Below, piece after piece: positions 63,352 to 64,000 of a stretch of 64,000 bases of DNA; the first letter of the stretch is position 1, and each line of letters starts with the position of its first letter. The stretch comes from Rickettsia endosymbiont of Cantharis rufa. GTDB lineage: Bacteria > Pseudomonadota > Alphaproteobacteria > Rickettsiales > Rickettsiaceae. Position numbers and translations under genes: made by a program. Below the pieces are notes generated by a model. That model did not search any database and was not told the DNA's origin. It saw only the letters and a program-made list of their open reading frames with translations. The stretch is taken from positions 558,001 through 622,000 of the forward strand of contig NZ_OZ032150.1 in assembly GCF_964026445.1 (NCBI RefSeq), given 5' to 3'.

Positions 63352-63726
63352 ATGACCGATAAAAACTTAAATAAAGCAACCTCTTATCATATGGCTATGC
63401 TTAATAAAAATTATGATGGAATGGCCTCGTATATACATACTAATGTTCATTTTATAGGCCCATTAGCGATTATGGACGGCAAAGCATCAGTAGTTGAAGA
63501 TGCTAAAAACTTTTCGATGTTCTTTAAGAATCTTACAATTTGTGAAAAATTTCATAATGAGGATAAGGTTATGTTGGTATTGGAGTTTGATTGTCCTGGG
63601 CCTATAGGTATTTTTAGAGAAGCTTCATTACTATCTTTTACCGACAATCTTATTTCTGGTATAGAATTATTTTATGATGCTCGTCCTTCTGCAAAGAAAA
63701 AAGATGAGATTTTTAATCAAAATTAG
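63352..63726 (+). CDS. SnoaL/NTF2-like domain protein
   Basis: 124 residues forming one cone-shaped NTF2-like fold: NKATSYHMAMLNKNYDGMAS (helices), YIHTNVHFIGPLAIMDGKAS (strand, G-K-x-x-V), FFKNLTICEKFHNEDKVMLV, and LLSFTDNLISGIELFYDARP (final strands). Such domains bind small hydrophobic ligands or act as enzymes; nothing points to a substrate. Intact and free-standing next to IS debris. Confidence 0.75.
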   Translation: MTDKNLNKATSYHMAMLNKNYDGMASYIHTNVHFIGPLAIMDGKASVVEDAKNFSMFFKNLTICEKFHNEDKVMLVLEFDCPGPIGIFREASLLSFTDNLISGIELFYDARPSAKKKDEIFNQN

Positions 63727-63789
63727 TTACGCTATAAATGATGGAAAATAAAAAGATTTAAGTTTTTTTTGCAATTGACCCTCTTGTAT

Positions 63790-63915
63790 AACTTAGCTAA
63801 AAAGAGGGATTTGAAAGAAACGCAAGAGCATAAAACCATAGTGCATAAAGAAGTACACGAAGATTCGGCTATCTTCTCGGCGTACAAATTATATTTAGAA
63901 GCAAGCTGCACAAAA
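63790..63915 (+). repeat. RPE-1, intergenic
   Basis: Reads KKRDLKETQEHKTIVHKEVH then EDSAIFSAYKLYLEAS, the RPE-1 pattern. The open frame through it (from a TTG at 63769) is the usual coding potential of this repeat and I do not treat it as a gene. Confidence 0.75.
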
Positions 63916-64000
63916 AGTCTACTTCAATTCCTAAAATCATTATTTAGTAAATAAGCTGCACTATTCATTTCATCTAGTCTTGAGATAGTGCATATATCCT

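Noticed and set aside
63769..63954. 61-codon ORF from a TTG
   Set aside because: Most of it is RPE-1 sequence, which is open in this frame in many copies. No ribosome site or conserved partner is visible.

Overview
The window is chromosomal DNA of a Rickettsia (Alphaproteobacteria, obligate intracellular). Evidence: very AT-rich, gene-sparse sequence with much decayed coding DNA; a Tlc-family nucleotide translocase; an AmpG-type permease; aa3 oxidase subunits; and many Rickettsia palindromic elements (RPEs), several read in frame inside essential genes. Insertion sequences of at least five families (IS1, IS3, IS256, IS21, IS630) and an ankyrin-type gene fit the spotted-fever/transitional or tick-endosymbiont lineages better than the typhus group. 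The species cannot be fixed from this window alone.

Layout. 1-7.1 kb: mdh, an ankyrin-like gene, a decayed gene, tlc, then kdsB-pyrG and two tRNAs. 7.1-9 kb: an IS1 copy between remnants. 9.2-12.8 kb: a heme-copper-oxidase-like membrane protein carrying three palindromic insertions, folE and proS. 12.8-15 kb: a Fic gene destroyed by nested IS1/IS3 copies. 15-17.3 kb: a small terminal-inverted-repeat element inside another palindrome, then a large dead gene. 17.4-24 kb: ruvA-ruvB-msbA, with ruvA and ruvB pushed apart by two cargo segments (an XRE antitoxin; a decayed leucine-rich/F-box-like gene), each followed by another copy of the ruvA 3' end. 24-31.5 kb: ampG, a D,D-carboxypeptidase, and a minus-strand cluster (FKBP, small membrane protein, cupredoxin, FTR1 permease, YciB, BON lipoprotein, RlpA). 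31.7-42.6 kb: intradiol-dioxygenase-like protein, LptM-like lipoprotein, TlpA-like protein, SppA-like protease, dut, slt, a tandemly duplicated dead gene, ldcA and addB. 42.7-52.2 kb: dead genes, a class-I glutamine-amidotransferase-like hydrolase, RDD proteins, coxA and coxB separated by dead genes, and an M23 peptidase. 52.3-53.6 kb: a frameshifted IS256-family element. 53.7-60.3 kb: lspA, a DUF3035 lipoprotein, murD-ftsW-murG and two unidentified genes. 60.3-64 kb: a mosaic of broken IS elements, a SnoaL-like gene and an RPE-1.

How the genes fit together. The live genes are mostly envelope and housekeeping functions: peptidoglycan synthesis (murD, ftsW, murG), trimming and turnover (slt, ldcA, D,D-carboxypeptidase, M23, RlpA), muropeptide import (AmpG), Kdo activation and lipid A export (kdsB with pyrG supplying CTP; msbA), lipoprotein maturation (lspA), respiration (coxA/B) and DNA repair (ruvAB, addB). 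The accessory layer is almost wholly degraded, often by one-base changes in A or T runs. The most unusual structures are the ruvA-tail cassettes, the palindromic elements that keep frame inside genes, and the nested mini-elements.
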